Assembly (NCBI GenBank): GCA_025964465.1
Contig: JAOPYS010000274.1
Coordinates: forward strand, 1 to 12,716
Reading direction: 5' to 3'
Source: Thermoleophilia bacterium
GTDB taxonomy: Bacteria > Actinomycetota > Thermoleophilia > Gaiellales > SKUG01
Length of the DNA stretch: 12,716 nucleotides
The position numbers and the translations under genes were made by a program. The notes beneath the pieces were generated by a model. The model searched no databases. It worked only from the letters and a program-made list of their open reading frames with translations, and was not told the DNA's origin. Shown one piece after another: positions 10,734 through 12,716 of this stretch. Numbering within the stretch: the first letter of the stretch is position 1; each line of letters starts with the position of its first letter.

Positions 10734-11521
10734 GCGGCGGACCGGTCCAGCGTGGCGTTGAGGCGCACCTTGAGGCGCAGCACGGCCTTGGTGTGCAGCT
10801 GCGACACGCGGCTCTCGGTGACGCCGAGGATCTCGCCGATCTCGCGGAGCGTGAGCTCCTCGTAGTAGTACAGCGCGATGACGAGGCGCTCGCGCTCGGG
10901 CAGGCGACGGATCGCCTCCGCGAGCGCCTCGCGCGTCTCGACGGACTGGAAGCTGCGTGCCGGGTCCTCGGCGAGCGGGTCCTCGATGGTGTCGATCAGC
11001 GCGACGGTGTCGCCGCCGGAGCTGGCGATGGTCCACAGCTCGTCGAGGGCGGCCACGCTGGAGCGGTGGATCGCGGCGAGGTTCGCGTTGAACTCCTCCT
11101 GCGTGATGCCGATCGCGGCGCAGATCTCCTCATCGGTGGGGGCGCGCTTGAGGCGGTTCTCCAGCTCACCGATGGTGCGCTCGATCTCGCGGGCGCGTGA
11201 GCGCACGGAGCGCGGCACCCAGTCCATGGAGCGCAGCTCGTCGATGATCGCGCCCTTGATGCGGCTGATCGCATAGGTCTCGAACTTGATCTCGCGGTCG
11301 ATCTCGAAGCGCTCGATCGCGTTGATGAGACCGAGCAGCCCGTATGACACGAGGTCACCCTCGTCGACGTGGCTCGGCAGGCCCACGGAGAGGCGGCCGG
11401 CGACGTACTTCACCAACGGTGAATACGTGAGGATGAGGCGATCACGCGCCTTCTGGTCACCATCGATGCGGTATGCCCGCCAAATTGCCTTCAGCTCTGC
11501 ATCTTCGAGCGCTGTACTCAT
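10730..11521 (-). CDS. RNA polymerase sigma factor, FliA/WhiG (sigma-28) family, 263 aa
   Basis: Directs RNA polymerase to a special promoter class. Region 2 (about 30-100) carries LVKYVAGRL, DLVSYGLLGLINAIERFE and FETYAISRIKGAIIDELR, followed at once by SMDWVPRSVR, the signature of the sigma-28 group. Region 3 spans about 109-185. Region 4 (about 200-252) ends with helix-turn-helix LTLREIGEILGVTESRVSQL (223-242). Length is typical for the family. Family members run flagellar/chemotaxis genes (FliA) or sporulation (Streptomyces WhiG, Bacillus SigD); no such target genes are in the window, so the regulon is open. The start at 11521 overlaps the stop of the small membrane-protein gene (ATGA). 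It has no clear ribosome site of its own, so its translation probably depends on that gene. Its stop shares CTAG with the convergent gene at 10269-10733. Confidence 0.95.
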   Translation of the reverse strand: MSTALEDAELKAIWRAYRIDGDQKARDRLILTYSPLVKYVAGRLSVGLPSHVDEGDLVSYGLLGLINAIERFEIDREIKFETYAISRIKGAIIDELRSMDWVPRSVRSRAREIERTIGELENRLKRAPTDEEICAAIGITQEEFNANLAAIHRSSVAALDELWTIASSGGDTVALIDTIEDPLAEDPARSFQSVETREALAEAIRRLPERERLVIALYYYEELTLREIGEILGVTESRVSQLHTKAVLRLKVRLNATLDRSAA

Positions 11522-11718
11522 TCTGGCCCATCTGTGGTCGACTTCACCGCGCGTCGCCGGCGGACGACGCCGCGTACGGAACGCACCGACGTGTCCAGCA
11601 TCCACAGCGCGAGCAAGCCCGCTGCGACGGCGACAATGAGCTGGTCTGCCCGGGCTGCGGAGTACGCAAACAGGCAGAACAGTGCGGTCAGGAGTGCGAA
11701 AAGGGCGGCGTGAAACAT
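11518..11718 (-). CDS. Small two-helix membrane protein coupled to the sigma factor, 66 aa
   Basis: From the start at 11718 the protein reads MFHAALFALLTALFCLFAYS (first membrane helix, 1-20), a short AARADQ loop, a second helix LIVAVAAGLLALWML (about 28-42), then a basic tail with RGVVRRRR (49-56) ending in a polar TDGPE. The positive tail suggests it lies in the cytoplasm, with both ends inside. The upstream ATG at 11784 would add a Cys/Arg-rich stretch and place the -10-like box inside the gene, so 11718 is preferred; AGGTC lies eight bases before it. The stop overlaps the sigma-factor start as ATGA. I recognise no family. A role as a membrane anchor or antagonist of the sigma factor is attractive but inferred only from the coupling. 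Confidence 0.65.
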   Translation of the reverse strand: MFHAALFALLTALFCLFAYSAARADQLIVAVAAGLLALWMLDTSVRSVRGVVRRRRAVKSTTDGPE

Positions 11719-11733
11719 AGGGCGACCTGTCGC

Positions 11734-11739
11734 ATTATG
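11734..11739 (-). promoter_or_regulatory. Possible -10 box (CATAAT) before the membrane protein/sigma pair
   Basis: CATAAT on the minus strand (11739-11734) is one base from TATAAT and stands in a locally A/T-richer stretch, 15 bp before the start at 11718. No good -35 is seen at 16-18 bp. A GCCGAAAT sequence further upstream resembles a sigma-28 -10 box but lacks its TAAA partner. Confidence 0.25.
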
Positions 11740-11821
11740 CCGCGCCGGCCAGAGCATGCAGGTATTTCGGCAAGTTACGGCCACTCGGCCCGATCAGCGG
11801 CGGCTCGGTCGCGACGCCGGG

Positions 11822-12716
11822 TCAGGCCCCGGGCAGCGCGGCGCGGCGCCGGCGTTCGATCATCGCGGGACGCAGCTCGAGGTAGCCGATGATCGCCACC
11901 GCGAGGGCGACGACCGCGACAGCTCCCCCGAACCAGTCGAGCGTGGTGCGGGCGTCGACGTGCCGCAGCGCGAGCCCGGCGCCGACGGCGGGGATGCTCA
12001 TTGACGCGTAGGCAACCACGAAGAACGCCGACATGCCACTGGCGCGATGGGCGGGTGGGAGCACGACCGCGAAGGCGCGCAGGGCGCCGAGGAAGGCCGC
12101 GCCGAATCCGGTGCCGACGATGATCGCGCCCGCGATGTAGGCGGTCGCGTTGCCGTGGTCGAATCCGGTGGCGGAGACGATGCTGCCGACGGTGAGGGCG
12201 AGCGCGCCGCCGACGAGCGCGAACCGGTTGGTGGCGTGGCGCAGCAGGAACTGCGCGGCGGCCGCGGCGCCGGTGACACCGAAGATGAACAGGCCGCCGA
12301 CCACGTGGTTGTGGGTGTTGAGGATCTGCGCGACCATGCCCGGCCCGAGGGCGATGTAGAGGCCGGCGTTGGCCCACGACGCTACGACACCGAGGCTCGC
12401 GAGCGCGAACACGGGCAGCAGGGCGCGCGGCACGGCCGGGGGCCGCATCGCGAAGCGGGCGCCCGGGTCGCGGCGCACGGTCTCGGGCAGGCGCAGGGCG
12501 AGCGCGCCCGTGATGACGAGCGAGATCGCGAGCGGCACCCAGGGCAGCACGAGGTCGGTGGGGTCGGCCTGCACGATGAGGCCGGCGAGCAGCGCGCCGA
12601 GGCCGAGCCCGATGGTGTTGATCACGCCGCTGACCATGCCGGCGTGCCCGGCGTCGCCGCGGGATGCAGGTCGATGAGCGCGGCTCCGCTGGCGCCGAGC
12701 AGCAGGCCCATGGCAA
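11822..12716 (-). CDS. MFS transporter, C-terminal part, with an apparent frameshift near the window edge
   Basis: The 5' end lies beyond the window. From about 12637 down, one frame encodes a hydrophobic protein with about eight membrane helices: INTIGLGLGALLAGLIV, VLPWVPLAISLVITGALAL, a cytosolic loop LPETVRRDPGARF, then six more, ending in a basic RRRRAALPGA tail. This is the second half of a Major Facilitator Superfamily permease; the substrate is unknown. Upstream of 12660 this frame turns Arg-rich, while a different frame reads AMGLLLGASGAALIDLHP, a proper membrane helix. One extra C in the CCC at 12663-12661 (minus strand) would join the two as LHPRGDAGHAGMVSG. So the gene is either a real frameshift mutant or carries a sequencing error. 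If intact it is probably a drug or metabolite exporter. It is separated from the next gene by 103 bp with no clear terminator. Confidence 0.8.
   Translation of the reverse strand, partial: CHGPAARRQRSRAHRPASRGDAGHAGMVSGVINTIGLGLGALLAGLIVQADPTDLVLPWVPLAISLVITGALALRLPETVRRDPGARFAMRPPAVPRALLPVFALASLGVVASWANAGLYIALGPGMVAQILNTHNHVVGGLFIFGVTGAAAAAQFLLRHATNRFALVGGALALTVGSIVSATGFDHGNATAYIAGAIIVGTGFGAAFLGALRAFAVVLPPAHRASGMSAFFVVAYASMSIPAVGAGLALRHVDARTTLDWFGGAVAVVALAVAIIGYLELRPAMIERRRRAALPGA

Noticed and set aside
10095..11036. N-terminal extension of the zinc-ribbon frame to 11036
   Set aside because: The extension runs through the divergent intergenic region and antisense to the 154-aa gene, and through the sigma-factor gene in another frame; the zinc-ribbon start at 10094 explains the protein.
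11764..11771. Sigma-28 promoter (GCCGAAAT) before the membrane protein/sigma genes
   Set aside because: The -10-like sequence has no TAAA partner 14-16 bp upstream, so autoregulation cannot be claimed.
11775..12716. Minus-strand 313-codon Arg-rich frame over the MFS gene
   Set aside because: It lacks membrane segments and is a wrong-frame reading of the transporter.
1..12716. CRISPR arrays, insertion sequences, prophage or integrase-linked tRNA insertion
   Set aside because: No regular repeat-spacer pattern, transposase, integrase or duplicated tRNA 3' end was seen; the tRNA-Gly flank looks like ordinary chromosome.

Overview
The window is very GC-rich (about 70% by eye). It has strong GGAGG-type ribosome sites, TAGGnT/TACnnT -10 boxes, and hairpin terminators without U-tracts. 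This fits a high-GC Actinomycetota. The gene content (WhiG/FliA-type sigma factor, trypsin-like proteases with C-terminal beta domains, a NIF3/RNase HI fusion) makes me think of the Thermoleophilia/Solirubrobacterales side of the phylum, but that is an impression and not a proof. Nothing points to a phage, plasmid, insertion sequence or CRISPR array. It looks like ordinary chromosome with several lineage-specific genes.

Layout from left to right, almost all on the minus strand: a tRNA-Gly(GCC) with its own promoter; an unknown helical protein of 149 aa; a CsbD-family stress protein; a short repeat-rich spacer; a 552-aa fusion of a NIF3-like protein (with its metal ligands replaced) and RNase HI, 6 bp behind a small ferritin-like gene; two tandem secreted S1-family serine proteases of the same architecture, 30 bp apart; an aldehyde dehydrogenase; a strong hairpin terminator; a secreted Trp/Tyr-rich protein with a clear promoter and a structured leader; a coupled pair (zinc-ribbon protein, then a 74-aa protein) with an ATGA overlap; the only plus-strand gene, an unknown 154-aa protein; a WhiG/FliA-family sigma factor translationally coupled to an upstream 66-aa two-helix membrane protein; and, at the right edge, a partial MFS transporter that appears to carry a frameshift.

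Functional groups: (1) ferritin-like protein plus NIF3/RNase HI, apparently one transcription unit; (2) the two proteases, probably co-transcribed and exported; (3) membrane protein plus sigma factor, an ATGA-coupled pair; (4) zinc-ribbon plus 74-aa protein, also ATGA-coupled. The sigma-factor gene and the plus-strand gene converge and share their stop codons (CTAG).

The most unusual item is the NIF3-RNase HI fusion. Mycobacteria keep a NIF3 gene, a zinc-ribbon gene and an RNase HI/CobC fusion next to one another. Here NIF3 and RNase HI are one polypeptide, and the NIF3 half looks like a pseudoenzyme.
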